The notes under the pieces were generated by a model, which saw nothing but the letters and a program-made list of their open reading frames with translations, did no database searches and had not been told where the DNA came from. From positions 1 through 64,000 of the forward strand of contig CALMNW010000064.1 in NCBI GenBank assembly GCA_937872095.1: a DNA stretch of 64,000 nucleotides, in the 5' to 3' direction. This document shows, in pieces, positions 1 through 8,031 of the stretch. The translations under genes were made by a program, and so were the position numbers. Position 1 is the first letter of the stretch; each line of letters starts with the position of its first letter. Origin of the DNA: an uncultured Verrucomicrobiota bacterium. GTDB lineage: Bacteria > Verrucomicrobiota > Kiritimatiellia > CAIQIC01 > Lenti-01.

Positions 1-67
1 ACATCTTCGTGCGCGTCTTCAGCTGCACGTGCACTTCCAAGCCGATGGAGGGAATGAAATCGCTCAT
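1..67 (-). CDS. gatB: Aspartyl/glutamyl-tRNA(Asn/Gln) amidotransferase subunit B, N-terminal fragment
   Basis: The reverse strand from the ATG at 67 reads MSDFIPSIGLEVHVQLKTRT and continues out of the window. IGLEVHVQL is the hallmark N-terminus of GatB, the kinase/transamidation subunit that binds the mischarged tRNA. Only 22 codons are present and the fragment is too short for the supplied ORF track. It follows gatC and gatA on the same strand, but a GxxExxY gene and repeat sequence lie between gatA and gatB. No clear Shine-Dalgarno is visible upstream. Confidence 0.85.
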   Translation of the reverse strand, partial: MSDFIPSIGLEVHVQLKTRTKM

Positions 68-85
68 GTCAAAAACCTAAATCCT

Positions 86-117
86 CTCTCTCGCCAAGAA
101 CGCTAAGTTCGCGAAGA
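86..117 (-). repeat. Inverted copy of the TTGGCG-type repeat
   Basis: On the minus strand this 32-bp stretch matches the repeat at 207-242 with four mismatches, and lies in the opposite orientation to it. It sits between the GxxExxY gene and gatB. The repeat is built of spaced TTnGCG words. Confidence 0.7.
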
Positions 118-194
118 ACTTCTTCTCTCGTCCCACATGCATTTCCGCCTCTTGCCCGATTGAATTCCGTTCAGTTTGTTCATACCAGCCACGA

Positions 195-623
195 TCAAAC
201 TGTTGTTTCTTGGCGATCTTCGCGTTTTTGGCGAGAGATATCTTCCGGCAGACCGTTGACGATCCGTACGACGCCATTTTTCATGACGGCTTCGCCAAAG
301 TTCAGAAGAAATCCCAGTTTCTTATCGCCCAGTTTAAGATAGGTCAGCAACTGCTTCTTGTGGACATCCCGAATGGTTTCGATCGATTTCAGTTCCAATA
401 CGACCATATCGTTCACGACGATATCTGCTCGGTATCCATCATCGATCTGCTTCCCCTTGTAAAATATGGGCACCATGACTTGCCGAGCCACCTCAAGGCC
501 ACGAGCAGACAATTCATCCGCCAATACAGCTTCATAAACGGATTCCAAGAGGCCCGGTCCCAATTCCCGATGAACGGCAATGGCGGCATCCACCACCATC
601 CCTCCTATTTCATTCTCGTTCAT
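195..623 (-). CDS. GxxExxY family protein (PDDEXK-like fold)
   Basis: The 142-residue product starting at MNENEIGG has the family signature GPGLLESVYE near residue 22. It also has the conserved DGYRADIVV and VLELKS strands that carry the Asp/Glu-x-Lys of a PD-(D/E)XK-type fold. Function in this family is not established; a nuclease-like role is only suggested by the fold. The track places the start at 728, but the extra 35 residues are low-complexity and translate a repeat (LAKDAKIAKK), so I use the ATG at 623. The last residues (DISRQKREDRQ) are themselves encoded by a repeat copy. The gene interrupts the otherwise compact gatC-gatA-gatB order and is probably an insertion. Confidence 0.85.
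   Translation of the reverse strand: MNENEIGGMVVDAAIAVHRELGPGLLESVYEAVLADELSARGLEVARQVMVPIFYKGKQIDDGYRADIVVNDMVVLELKSIETIRDVHKKQLLTYLKLGDKKLGFLLNFGEAVMKNGVVRIVNGLPEDISRQKREDRQETTV
207..242 (+). repeat. Direct repeat copy 1 at the 3' end of the GxxExxY gene
   Basis: This 36-bp sequence starts TTCTTGGCGATCTTCGCG and matches the copy at 655-690 at 31 of 36 positions. It lies inside the last codons of the GxxExxY gene. With 655-690 it brackets the gene as direct repeats. Confidence 0.8.
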
Positions 624-654
624 CTTGGTTTGTCCCGCGCTCTCCATCGAACAC

Positions 655-690
655 TTCTTGGCGATCTTGGCGTCCTTTGCGAGAGATGTC
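655..690 (+). repeat. Direct repeat copy 2, between gatA and the GxxExxY gene
   Basis: This copy starts TTCTTGGCGATCTTGGCG and abuts the gatA stop codon at 691. It differs from copy 1 at five positions. Similar TTGCG-word repeats recur at 44663-44690 and 46526-46555. Confidence 0.8.
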
Positions 691-2157
691 CTAGATCCCC
701 GGTTGTTTCCGGTGCCACTCCGTCGCATGCTGGTAGGCCGCGCCGATGGTCAGCGCCAGGTCTTCCCGGAACGCCGGCCCGACGACGTGCAGGCCCGCCG
801 GCAGGCCCGCCGCGGTGAAACCGCACGGCACGCTCAGGCCGCAGATGCCCGCCAGGTTCACGTTGACGGTGAAAACGTCGCCTAAATACATCTGCACCGG
901 ATCGGCCGTTTTCTCGCCCACGCGAAACGCCGGGGTCGGGGTCACCGGACCCAGGATCGCATCGCACCGCGCGAACGCCTGTTCGAAGTCGCCGCGGATC
1001 AGCGTGCGCACTTTCTGCGCGCGCAGATAGTAGGCGTCGTGGAATCCGCTGCTGAGCACGTACGTGCCCAGGATCACGCGGCGCTTCACTTCCGCGCCGA
1101 ACCCGCGCGAGCGGGTCTGCTCGTACATTTCCTGCAGGTCTTCCGCATCCGCGCGGAACCCGTAGCGCACGCCGTCGTAGCGCGCCAGGTTCGCCGAAGC
1201 CTCCGCCGGCGCCAGAATGTAGTAGCACGCGATGCCGTACCGCGAATGCGGCAACTCCACGTTCACGATTTCCGCCCCGAGCGCGCGGCACTGGTCCACC
1301 GCCGCCCGCGTCAGCTTTTCGATCTCCGGATCGAGGCCTTCCACGAAGTATTCCTTCGGCAGGCCCAGTTTCAGGCCCTTCAGGTCCTTCGCGGCGCGCA
1401 CCGCCGGCAAGACGTCGTCCACCGGCCGCGGCGAGGTCGTCGAATCGCGCGGATCGAGCCCCGCGATGACCTGATACACCGCCGCCGCGTCTTCGACGTT
1501 GCGGGCGATCGGTCCGACCTGGTCGAGCGAGGACGCGAACGCGGTGCAGCCGTAGCGCGGCACCCGCCCGTAGGTCGGCTTGAAGCCCGTCACGCCGCAA
1601 AATGCCGCCGGCTGGCGGATGCTGCCGCCGGTATCCGACGCCAGCGCCGCCGGCGCGAGGCGCGCGGCCACCGCCGCCGCGGAACCGCCGCTCGAGCCGC
1701 CCGGCACCCGCGCCACGTCCCACGGATTCCGCGTCGGGCCGTAGGCGCTCGTTTCCGTGCTGCCGCCCATCGCGAATTCGTCGGTGTTCGTGCGCGACAC
1801 GAAGACGCAGCCCGCCGCGCGCAACCGCGCGATCACCGTCGCGTCGTACGGCGCGACGTAGCCTTTCAGGACATTCGACCCGGCCGTGCAGGGCTGGCCC
1901 TTCACGTTCAGCAGGTCCTTGATCGCGATCGGCACACCCAGCAGCGGTCGGGCGTCGCCCGCCGCGCGCGTCGCGTCCGCCGCGCGCGCTTCCGCCAGCG
2001 CCGCCTCCCGGTCGAACCAGGTCAGTGAGTTCAACGCCGGATCCAGTTGCTCGGACCGGTCCAGCAGGGCCGCCGTAAGCTCCGCGGAAGAAACCGTCTT
2101 CCGCGCCAGCGCGTCCGCGGCATCCAAAAAACCCATTTCGTGCAAAGGCGCGCTCAT
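691..2157 (-). CDS. gatA: Aspartyl/glutamyl-tRNA amidotransferase subunit A (amidase)
   Basis: The 488-residue product is full length for GatA, which hydrolyses glutamine to supply ammonia for converting Asp-tRNA(Asn) or Glu-tRNA(Gln). The amidase Ser-cisSer-Lys triad is visible: Lys in VPIAIKDLL, the glycine/serine loop [11 protein letters not shown], and the nucleophile in [11 protein letters not shown]. The start overlaps the gatC stop by 4 bp (ATGA), so the two are co-translated. Directly after the stop comes a repeat and the GxxExxY gene rather than gatB. Confidence 0.95.
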   Translation of the reverse strand: MSAPLHEMGFLDAADALARKTVSSAELTAALLDRSEQLDPALNSLTWFDREAALAEARAADATRAAGDARPLLGVPIAIKDLLNVKGQPCTAGSNVLKGYVAPYDATVIARLRAAGCVFVSRTNTDEFAMGGSTETSAYGPTRNPWDVARVPGGSSGGSAAAVAARLAPAALASDTGGSIRQPAAFCGVTGFKPTYGRVPRYGCTAFASSLDQVGPIARNVEDAAAVYQVIAGLDPRDSTTSPRPVDDVLPAVRAAKDLKGLKLGLPKEYFVEGLDPEIEKLTRAAVDQCRALGAEIVNVELPHSRYGIACYYILAPAEASANLARYDGVRYGFRADAEDLQEMYEQTRSRGFGAEVKRRVILGTYVLSSGFHDAYYLRAQKVRTLIRGDFEQAFARCDAILGPVTPTPAFRVGEKTADPVQMYLGDVFTVNVNLAGICGLSVPCGFTAAGLPAGLHVVGPAFREDLALTIGAAYQHATEWHRKQPGI

Positions 2158-2459
2158 TCGATCACCTTCGGCACCGCGAATTGCCCGTGCCGGGCCAGCG
2201 GCGCGTTCGCCAGCGCGGCGTCATGTTCCAGACCCCGCTCCGGCACGTCTTCGCGCCAGGCGTTCCGGGCTTCCGTCGCCACGTCCGTGGCCGCCACGCC
2301 GGACACGTCCAGCTGCTTCAATTCGCCGATGAACGCCAGGATGTCGTCCAGCTGCCCCTGCAGCTGCGCCGCCTCCTCGTCCGACAGCGCCATTCGCGCC
2401 AGTCCCGCCACGTACCGGACGTCCATCCGGTCGGCGTTTTCCGAAAATTTCATCGCCAT
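2154..2459 (-). CDS. gatC: Aspartyl/glutamyl-tRNA amidotransferase subunit C
   Basis: The 101-residue protein has the GatC pattern: [17 protein letters not shown] at the N-terminus, then [19 protein letters not shown]. GatC is the small stabilising subunit wrapped around GatA. Two in-frame ATGs (2459 and 2453) are possible; GGAAGG upstream favours 2459. A small hairpin with a UUCG-type loop (GCCCCG-TTCG-CGGGGC at 2476-2491) lies in the leader. It is the first gene of the gat operon. Confidence 0.93.
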   Translation of the reverse strand: MAMKFSENADRMDVRYVAGLARMALSDEEAAQLQGQLDDILAFIGELKQLDVSGVAATDVATEARNAWREDVPERGLEHDAALANAPLARHGQFAVPKVIE

Positions 2460-2475
2460 GGGTCGTATACCTTCC

Positions 2476-2491
2476 GCCCCGTTCGCGGGGC
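2476..2491 (-). other. UUCG-loop hairpin in the ligA-gatC intergenic region
   Basis: A perfect 6-bp GC stem closes a TTCG tetraloop about 17 nt before the gatC ATG. No T-run follows it on the minus strand, so it is either a leader structure or a weak ligA terminator. Confidence 0.4.
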
Positions 2492-2563
2492 ATTCAACGG
2501 CCCTTCTTGTACCATCTCCCCGCGGCGCCCATCAATCCCGAACCGCCCCGCCCGGCAGGCAGC

Positions 2564-4699
2564 TTATTCCGCCAGTTTGGCGAGGAATTCTGCCTCTTCG
2601 AGCACCGGAATTCCCAGCGCGCGGGCCTTGTCCAGCTTGCTGCCGGCTTCCGCCCCCGCCACCACGACTTGCGTCGTTTTGCCGACGGTGCCGACCACCG
2701 CCGCGCCGCGTTGGCGCAATTCGTCCTGCGCCTGTTCGCGGGTGAAATTCGCCAGCGTCCCCGTCAGCACCACGCGCTTGCCGAAGAAATAGCCGTCCGG
2801 GCTGGCCCCGGCCGCGGCTGTTTCCACGCGGTCGAAGCGCACCCCCGCCTTCCGCAGTTTTTCGACGACGGCGCGGTTGCGCGCGTTGCCGAAGAATTCC
2901 CGCACGCTTTGCGCGACGATTGCGCCGACGTCGCGCACTTTCGCCAGCGTTTCCGCGTCCGCAGCCATCAAAGCGTCCAGCGACCCCAGTTCCTGCGCCA
3001 GCGTCCGCGCCAGGCCTTCGCCGACGTTCGGAATGCCCAACCCGTGGATCAGCCGCCACAGTTCGTTGTTCTTGCTGGCGGCGATGGCCGCGCACAACTT
3101 GGTGGCCAGCTTCATCTCCGCTTTTTTCGCGTCCGCCACGCGGTTCGGCCGCCGCAGCTCGACGTCGTCCGGCTTCAGCGCGTAGAGATCCGCCACGTCG
3201 CGCACGAGCGGCGGCAGAATCCGTTCTTCCGTCTGCGCGCCGAAGAGGCCGTCGTCCGTCGTCGTCGCGACCTTCGTTTCCGACGTCAGCGCCGCGACGA
3301 TGGCTTCGCCGAAGCCTTCGACGTCCATTGCCTTGCGCGAGACGAAATGCTCGATGCGGCCGCGGATCTGGGCGGGACAGCCGAGGTTTTCGCAGCGCCA
3401 GGCCGCCGCTTCCGGATCGCGCGCGATTTCCCCGCCGCAGGCCGGGCACCGGCCGCCCGCATGCGCGAACAAATCGAACGGCTGGGTTTTCGCAGGCCGT
3501 TTTTCGGGCACCACGGCCACCACGGCGGGGATCACCTCGCCGGCTTTTTCGATCACCACCGTATCGCCGACGCGGATGTCCTTGCGCTTGATCTCATCCT
3601 CGTTGTGGAGGGTCGCGCGGGCGATGGTCGAGCCGGCCAGCTCCACGGGTTCCAACTCCGCCACGGGCGTCAGCACGCCCGTGCGGCCGACCTGCAGCGT
3701 GATGGCCTTCAGCACGGTCTGCGCCTGCTTGTGAGCATACTTGTAGGCCATTGCGAAGCGCGGCGCCTTGGCCGTCGCGCCCAGTTGCCGCCAGTAGGCC
3801 AGGCGGTTCACTTTCACCACCACGCCGTCGATGTCGTATCCCAGCTCGTCCTTGCGTATATCCAGTTCATCTACATGTTCGATCACCTCGTCGATGCCGC
3901 GGCATTCCCACCACAGCTTCGCCGTCGGAAAGCCCAACTTCTTCAGCCCCCGCAAGACATCCGCCTGGGTTTCGAATTCCGCGCCGACGAGTTCGCCCGT
4001 CGCGTAGAGCACCGCGGCCAACGGCCGGGCCGCCACCACCTTCGGATCGAGCTGTTTCAGCGAGCCGGCCGTCGCGTTGCGAGGATTCGCAAACGATGGT
4101 TCGCCGTCTTGTGCTCTCATCGCATTCAACGCAATAAAATCCGCCGTGCCTAAATAGACCTCACCGCGCGCCTCGAAAACCGGCGCATCCGTCGGGATCC
4201 GCAACGGGATCGAGCGGATCGTCCTCGCGTTGGCGGTCACGTTGTCGCCGGTCTTGCCGTCGCCCCGCGTCGCGGCGACCGCCAGCCCGCCGTTTTCGTA
4301 GCGCAACGAAATGGACACGCCGTCCACTTTCGGCTCCAGCACGTAGTCCACCGACTCGACGCCCAGCGCCTTGCGGACGCGCGCGTCGAACTCGCGCATT
4401 TCCTCGATGCTGTAGGTGTTGTCGAGCGACATCATCGGCACCGCGTGCTTCACGGGCCGGAATCCCGCGAGCGGCGCGCCGCCCACGCGCTGCGTCGGCG
4501 AATCGGGCGTCGCCAGTTCCGGATGCGCCGTTTCCAGGTCCTGCAGCTCGCGCAGCAGCCGGTCGAATTCCCGATCGGAAATTTCCGGCCGCGCATCGAC
4601 GTAGTAGAGGCGGTTGTGGCGCTCCAGCTCCGCGCGCAGGAATTCCGCGCGGGTTTTCGCCGCGGCCGTACTCTTTGCAGGCGCTTCCATCGCCTCCAT
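2564..4699 (-). CDS. ligA: NAD-dependent DNA ligase LigA
   Basis: The 711-residue protein seals nicks in replication and repair using NAD. In order it shows: the Ia domain (HNRLYYVDARPEISDREFD), the adenylation lysine in EPKVDGVSISLRY, the nucleotidyltransferase motifs, the OB fold, a four-Cys zinc finger (CPACGG ... CENLGCPAQ), helix-hairpin-helix repeats (LGIPNVGEGLART), and a C-terminal BRCT domain (FFGKRVVLTGTLANF). It is somewhat longer than the E. coli enzyme (671), with an extra loop containing ATTTDDGLFGAQTEE between the zinc finger and the helix-hairpin-helix region. It is divergent from fumC. Confidence 0.96.
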   Translation of the reverse strand: MEAMEAPAKSTAAAKTRAEFLRAELERHNRLYYVDARPEISDREFDRLLRELQDLETAHPELATPDSPTQRVGGAPLAGFRPVKHAVPMMSLDNTYSIEEMREFDARVRKALGVESVDYVLEPKVDGVSISLRYENGGLAVAATRGDGKTGDNVTANARTIRSIPLRIPTDAPVFEARGEVYLGTADFIALNAMRAQDGEPSFANPRNATAGSLKQLDPKVVAARPLAAVLYATGELVGAEFETQADVLRGLKKLGFPTAKLWWECRGIDEVIEHVDELDIRKDELGYDIDGVVVKVNRLAYWRQLGATAKAPRFAMAYKYAHKQAQTVLKAITLQVGRTGVLTPVAELEPVELAGSTIARATLHNEDEIKRKDIRVGDTVVIEKAGEVIPAVVAVVPEKRPAKTQPFDLFAHAGGRCPACGGEIARDPEAAAWRCENLGCPAQIRGRIEHFVSRKAMDVEGFGEAIVAALTSETKVATTTDDGLFGAQTEERILPPLVRDVADLYALKPDDVELRRPNRVADAKKAEMKLATKLCAAIAASKNNELWRLIHGLGIPNVGEGLARTLAQELGSLDALMAADAETLAKVRDVGAIVAQSVREFFGNARNRAVVEKLRKAGVRFDRVETAAAGASPDGYFFGKRVVLTGTLANFTREQAQDELRQRGAAVVGTVGKTTQVVVAGAEAGSKLDKARALGIPVLEEAEFLAKLAE

Positions 4700-4746
4700 T
4701 TATATCCCGTTGTCCCCGCCGTCTCCAAGTCCAAACCCCTCCCCGC

Positions 4747-4774
4747 TTGATTTCCGCCCCCGCTCCCGTATCAT
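4747..4774 (+). promoter_or_regulatory. Sigma-70-type promoter of fumC
   Basis: TTGATT, a 16-bp spacer and TATCAT. The -10 ends 7 nt before the ATG at 4782, so transcription would start at or next to the start codon (leaderless). Confidence 0.6.
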
Positions 4775-4781
4775 GGCGGGC

Positions 4782-6170
4782 ATGAGCAATTCCACTCGCA
4801 TTGAAAACGACTCCCTCGGCCCCCGCAACGTCCCCGCCGACGCGCTGTACGGCGCGCAAACGTCGCGTTCCATCGAGAATTTCCGCCTTTCCGGCGCCCC
4901 CCTGCCCATCGAAATCGTCCACGGGATGGCCCTGCTCAAGCTGGCCTGCGCCCGCGCCAACGCCAAGTTGGGGCTGCTGGCCGCGAACAAGGAAAAGGCC
5001 GTCGCCGACGCCTGCCGCGCCATCCTCTCCGGCGCCCACGACCGCGAATTCCCCATCGATCTCTACCAGGCCGGATCCGGCACCTCTTCGCACATGAATC
5101 TCAACGAGGTGCTCGCCAACCTCGCCAACGAGGCGCTCGGCGGAAAACGCGGCGCGAAGGCGCCCGTGCACCCGAACGACGACGTGAACATGGGCCAGTC
5201 CACCAACAACTGCTTTCCCTCCGGCGCGAAGATCGCCGTCCTCGGCCAGACGCTCCTGCTGCTCGACGCCCTGGCCGCGCTGGAAAAGACCCTGCGCGCC
5301 AAGGCCGCCGAATTCGCGCACGTCCTCAAGACCGGCCGCACGCACCTGCAGGACGCCGTGCCCGTGACCCTCGGGCAGGAATTCGGCGCCTACGCCCGCG
5401 CCGTCCAGCTTGCCGCCGAACGCATCCGCGCGGCCGCCGCGCGCCTCCGGGAACTCGGCATCGGCGGCAACGCGGTCGGCACCGGCATCAACACCAAACC
5501 CGCCTTCCGCGCCGAGATCCTGGCCGCGCTCAACGAGGAAACCGGCGGCGAGTTCCGGCCCGCCGAGGACGGCATCTACCTCACGCAATTCATGACCGAT
5601 TTCGCCCACGTTTCCGCGGCCTTCCGTTCCTGCGCGCTCGATCTCCAGCAGATCGCCAACAACCTGCGCCTGCTGGCGTCCGGCCCGTTGACGGGCCTCG
5701 GCGAAATCCGCCTGCCGCCCGTCGAACCCGGCTCCAGCATCATGCCCGGCAAGATCAACCCCTCCATCTGCGAAGCCGTCAACATGGTGTGCTTCCAGGT
5801 GCAGGGCCTCGACCACGCCGTGGCCCTGGCCTGCGGCGCGGGCCAGCTCGAACTCAACACGCACATGCCCCTGATCGGCGCAAACGCCCTGCAAGCCGCC
5901 AAGCTGCTCTCCGCCGCCGTCCGCGCCCTCGCCGAAAAGTGCGTGGCGGGCATCGCCGCCGACGAGGCGGCCTGCCGCCGCCACCTCGAGCGGAGCGCGG
6001 GACTCCCCACCCTCCTGAATCCGCGGCTCGGTTACGACCGCGTCGCCCAGCTCGTGAAGGAAGGGCTCGCCACCGGCCAGACCCTCAAGGAACTCGTGCT
6101 GGAACAGAAATTGCTGACCGCCGCCGAATACGAGGCGCTGCTCGCCTCTTCCACCGGTCCGAACCTGTGA
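4782..6170 (+). CDS. fumC: Class II fumarate hydratase (fumarase/aspartase superfamily)
   Basis: The 462-residue product fits the superfamily length. It carries the signature loop GSSIMPGKINPSICE, which has the G-K of fumarases rather than the A-K of aspartases. It also has TRIENDSLGP, SGTSSHMNLNEV, VHPNDDVNMGQS and the catalytic-histidine region TGRTHLQDAVP. It should interconvert fumarate and malate, although other lyases share the fold. The track starts far upstream at 4614; the family N-terminus begins at MSNSTRIE, so I use 4782 (4773 is an alternative). The -10 box placement suggests a leaderless mRNA. Confidence 0.85.
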   Translation: MSNSTRIENDSLGPRNVPADALYGAQTSRSIENFRLSGAPLPIEIVHGMALLKLACARANAKLGLLAANKEKAVADACRAILSGAHDREFPIDLYQAGSGTSSHMNLNEVLANLANEALGGKRGAKAPVHPNDDVNMGQSTNNCFPSGAKIAVLGQTLLLLDALAALEKTLRAKAAEFAHVLKTGRTHLQDAVPVTLGQEFGAYARAVQLAAERIRAAAARLRELGIGGNAVGTGINTKPAFRAEILAALNEETGGEFRPAEDGIYLTQFMTDFAHVSAAFRSCALDLQQIANNLRLLASGPLTGLGEIRLPPVEPGSSIMPGKINPSICEAVNMVCFQVQGLDHAVALACGAGQLELNTHMPLIGANALQAAKLLSAAVRALAEKCVAGIAADEAACRRHLERSAGLPTLLNPRLGYDRVAQLVKEGLATGQTLKELVLEQKLLTAAEYEALLASSTGPNL

Positions 6171-7255
6171 CCTCCGCGCGCGCTCCAGCTCCGGGCGCGA
6201 ACGGACTTCGCCACGGCGCCTTGCAAACCAGCGGACTGCCGGCGCGCATTCTCGCCGTGCTCCGCGCAGGCGGTTTCGCGACGCTCGGCGACCTCTGCCA
6301 CCCGCTCCCCGCCGGCGAACAGCTCGACGCCGACGACCGCGCCCTGCTGGCGCGCGTGGCCGCCTACGCCTGCGCCACCGCCGAAGGCCGGACGCCGACG
6401 CTGAATCTCGTCGAATGGCTCGCGCTGTTCCTGCCCCCGCGCCTGGCCGACGTCGTCCATCTCCACTACGCCCTGGAAGAACCGGCCGCCGCCCTGGCCC
6501 GCCACGAAGCCAAGCTGCGCGACACCGGCTTCAAGCTCGGCGTCACCCGCGAACGCGCCAGGCAACTGCTGGGACTGGCCGTCGGTTCCTTGCGCCAGGC
6601 CCTGCCGCTGGCCGCCGCCGAGCCGCTCTATCGCGCCGCGCTCGCCGCGTTGCACGAAGCCGGCGGCGTCCTCGATGTCGCCGCCCTCGCCCGCCGCGCC
6701 GATCCCGCCTGGGGCGGCGCCTCGCCCGTCGGTGCTTTTCTGCTGCTGACGCATCTCGTGCCCGGCCGCCTGACGCTCTATCGCGGCTTCTTCAGCGAAT
6801 TCTCCGCCCCCCTCGTCGAACGCGCGGAAAAGACCCTGCGCGATCGACTGGCCGCCGCCGCCGAATTGCAGCCCATCGCCGAAATCGCCGCCGGCCTGCC
6901 TAAATCCGCGCGGCCGCCCGGCGTCCCGTCCGCGGAACCGCTGTTGTCCGCCCTTCTGCGCCACCTGCCCGACACCCTGGCCACGCGCGACGGACGCGGC
7001 GGACTCGCAACGCGCCATGGCGCCCAGCTCCTGCGCGAAGCCCTCGCCGGGGCCGGCGAGCTGCCGCTGCGCACGTTGGTGGCGGCCTTCAACGAACGCG
7101 TCCGGCCCGAATGCCGGCGCGGCGCCGGCTACGTGCGCGACGTCCTCCGGGGCGATCCGCGCATCCGCAAGCCCGCCCCCGGCCGTTTTGCCTTCCCCGG
7201 CGGCCGCCAAACCGACTTGCCGATTCAGGTCTGGGAACCCACCCGGAAAACGTGA
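6167..7255 (+). CDS. Unknown protein with sigma region 4-like helix-turn-helix
   Basis: The GTG at 6167 overlaps the fumC stop (GTGA), giving 362 residues. The N-terminal part (TSGLPARILAVLRAGGFATLGDLC) resembles the helix-hairpin-helix of the RNA polymerase alpha C-terminal domain. Near residue 125, LGVTRERARQLLG resembles the recognition helix of sigma region 4. The remaining two thirds are Ala/Leu-rich helices without a recognised domain. I infer a DNA- or polymerase-binding protein; no function is assigned. The upstream ORF extension to 5789 is an antisense-type shadow inside fumC. Confidence 0.7.
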   Translation: MTSARAPAPGANGLRHGALQTSGLPARILAVLRAGGFATLGDLCHPLPAGEQLDADDRALLARVAAYACATAEGRTPTLNLVEWLALFLPPRLADVVHLHYALEEPAAALARHEAKLRDTGFKLGVTRERARQLLGLAVGSLRQALPLAAAEPLYRAALAALHEAGGVLDVAALARRADPAWGGASPVGAFLLLTHLVPGRLTLYRGFFSEFSAPLVERAEKTLRDRLAAAAELQPIAEIAAGLPKSARPPGVPSAEPLLSALLRHLPDTLATRDGRGGLATRHGAQLLREALAGAGELPLRTLVAAFNERVRPECRRGAGYVRDVLRGDPRIRKPAPGRFAFPGGRQTDLPIQVWEPTRKT

Positions 7256-7274
7256 CGGCGAAGCGCGGCGGACG

Positions 7275-7303
7275 TTGACGAGCGCGGCGAACGCCGCTAT
7301 CGT
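7275..7303 (+). promoter_or_regulatory. Promoter of the two-component operon
   Basis: TTGACG, a 17-bp spacer and TATCGT, 28 nt before the response regulator ATG. A strong AAAGGAG lies in the leader. Confidence 0.65.
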
Positions 7304-7331
7304 ACATTGTGAATCGGTAAAGGAGCACGTT

Positions 7332-8027
7332 ATGACGCGAGAAACGATCCTGCTGGTCGAAGACGAACACGATATCCGGGAACTCCTGAAGTTCCATCTC
7401 GAACGCGAAAATCTCTCCGTCAACGCCGTCGAAAACGGCGAAGACGCGCTGGCCGCCGTCAAAACCAGCAGTCCTTCCCTGATCCTGCTCGACCTGATGT
7501 TGCCGGGCATCGACGGACTCGAAGTCTGCCGCCGCCTCAAGGCCCAGCCGGAAACGCGCGACATCCCCATCATCATGCTCACGGCCAAGGACAGCGAAGC
7601 CGACATCGTTTCCGGCCTCGAGATGGGCGCCGCCGACTACGTCTGCAAGCCGTTCAGCCCGCGCGTGCTCATGGCGCGCATCCACGCGGTGCTCCGCCGG
7701 CCCACGACCGACGTCGCGGCGGAAAACGACGGCCCCGCCATCACCATCGGCCCGCTCACCGTGGATCCCGGCCGCCACAAGGTCGAGATCAAGGGCAAGG
7801 AAATCCCGCTGACCTACACCGAATTCCGCATCCTGCGGATGCTGGTCGAAAGCCCCGGCCGCGCGTTTTCCCGCCAGCAGATCGTGGACCAGGTGCGCGG
7901 CGAATCCTATTCCGTCACCGAGCGCATCGTCGACGTGCAGATGGTCAGCCTGCGGAAGAAACTAGGCTCTCTCGGCGACTGGATCGAAACCGTGCGCGGC
8001 GTCGGCTACCGGTTCCGGGAAGCCTGA
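7332..8027 (+). CDS. OmpR/PhoB-type response regulator
   Basis: The 231-residue protein has an N-terminal receiver domain: acidic pair in LLVEDEHD, phospho-acceptor Asp in LILLDLMLPG, Thr in IIMLTAKD, Lys in VCKPFSP. A C-terminal winged helix of the OmpR class follows (LTYTEFRILRMLVESPG ... VGYRFREA). AAAGGAG sits at the right distance from ATG 7332; the longer track ORF is spurious. The histidine kinase gene begins 4 nt downstream. Sequence style is PhoB-like, but no pst/pho genes are nearby, so the input signal is unknown. Confidence 0.93.
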   Translation: MTRETILLVEDEHDIRELLKFHLERENLSVNAVENGEDALAAVKTSSPSLILLDLMLPGIDGLEVCRRLKAQPETRDIPIIMLTAKDSEADIVSGLEMGAADYVCKPFSPRVLMARIHAVLRRPTTDVAAENDGPAITIGPLTVDPGRHKVEIKGKEIPLTYTEFRILRMLVESPGRAFSRQQIVDQVRGESYSVTERIVDVQMVSLRKKLGSLGDWIETVRGVGYRFREA

Positions 8028-8031
8028 GTCC

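Noticed and set aside
77-277. 66-residue minus-strand ORF between the GxxExxY gene and gatB
   Set aside because: Its sequence is a translation of the repeats (SLAKNAKIAKK, FFANLAFLARER).
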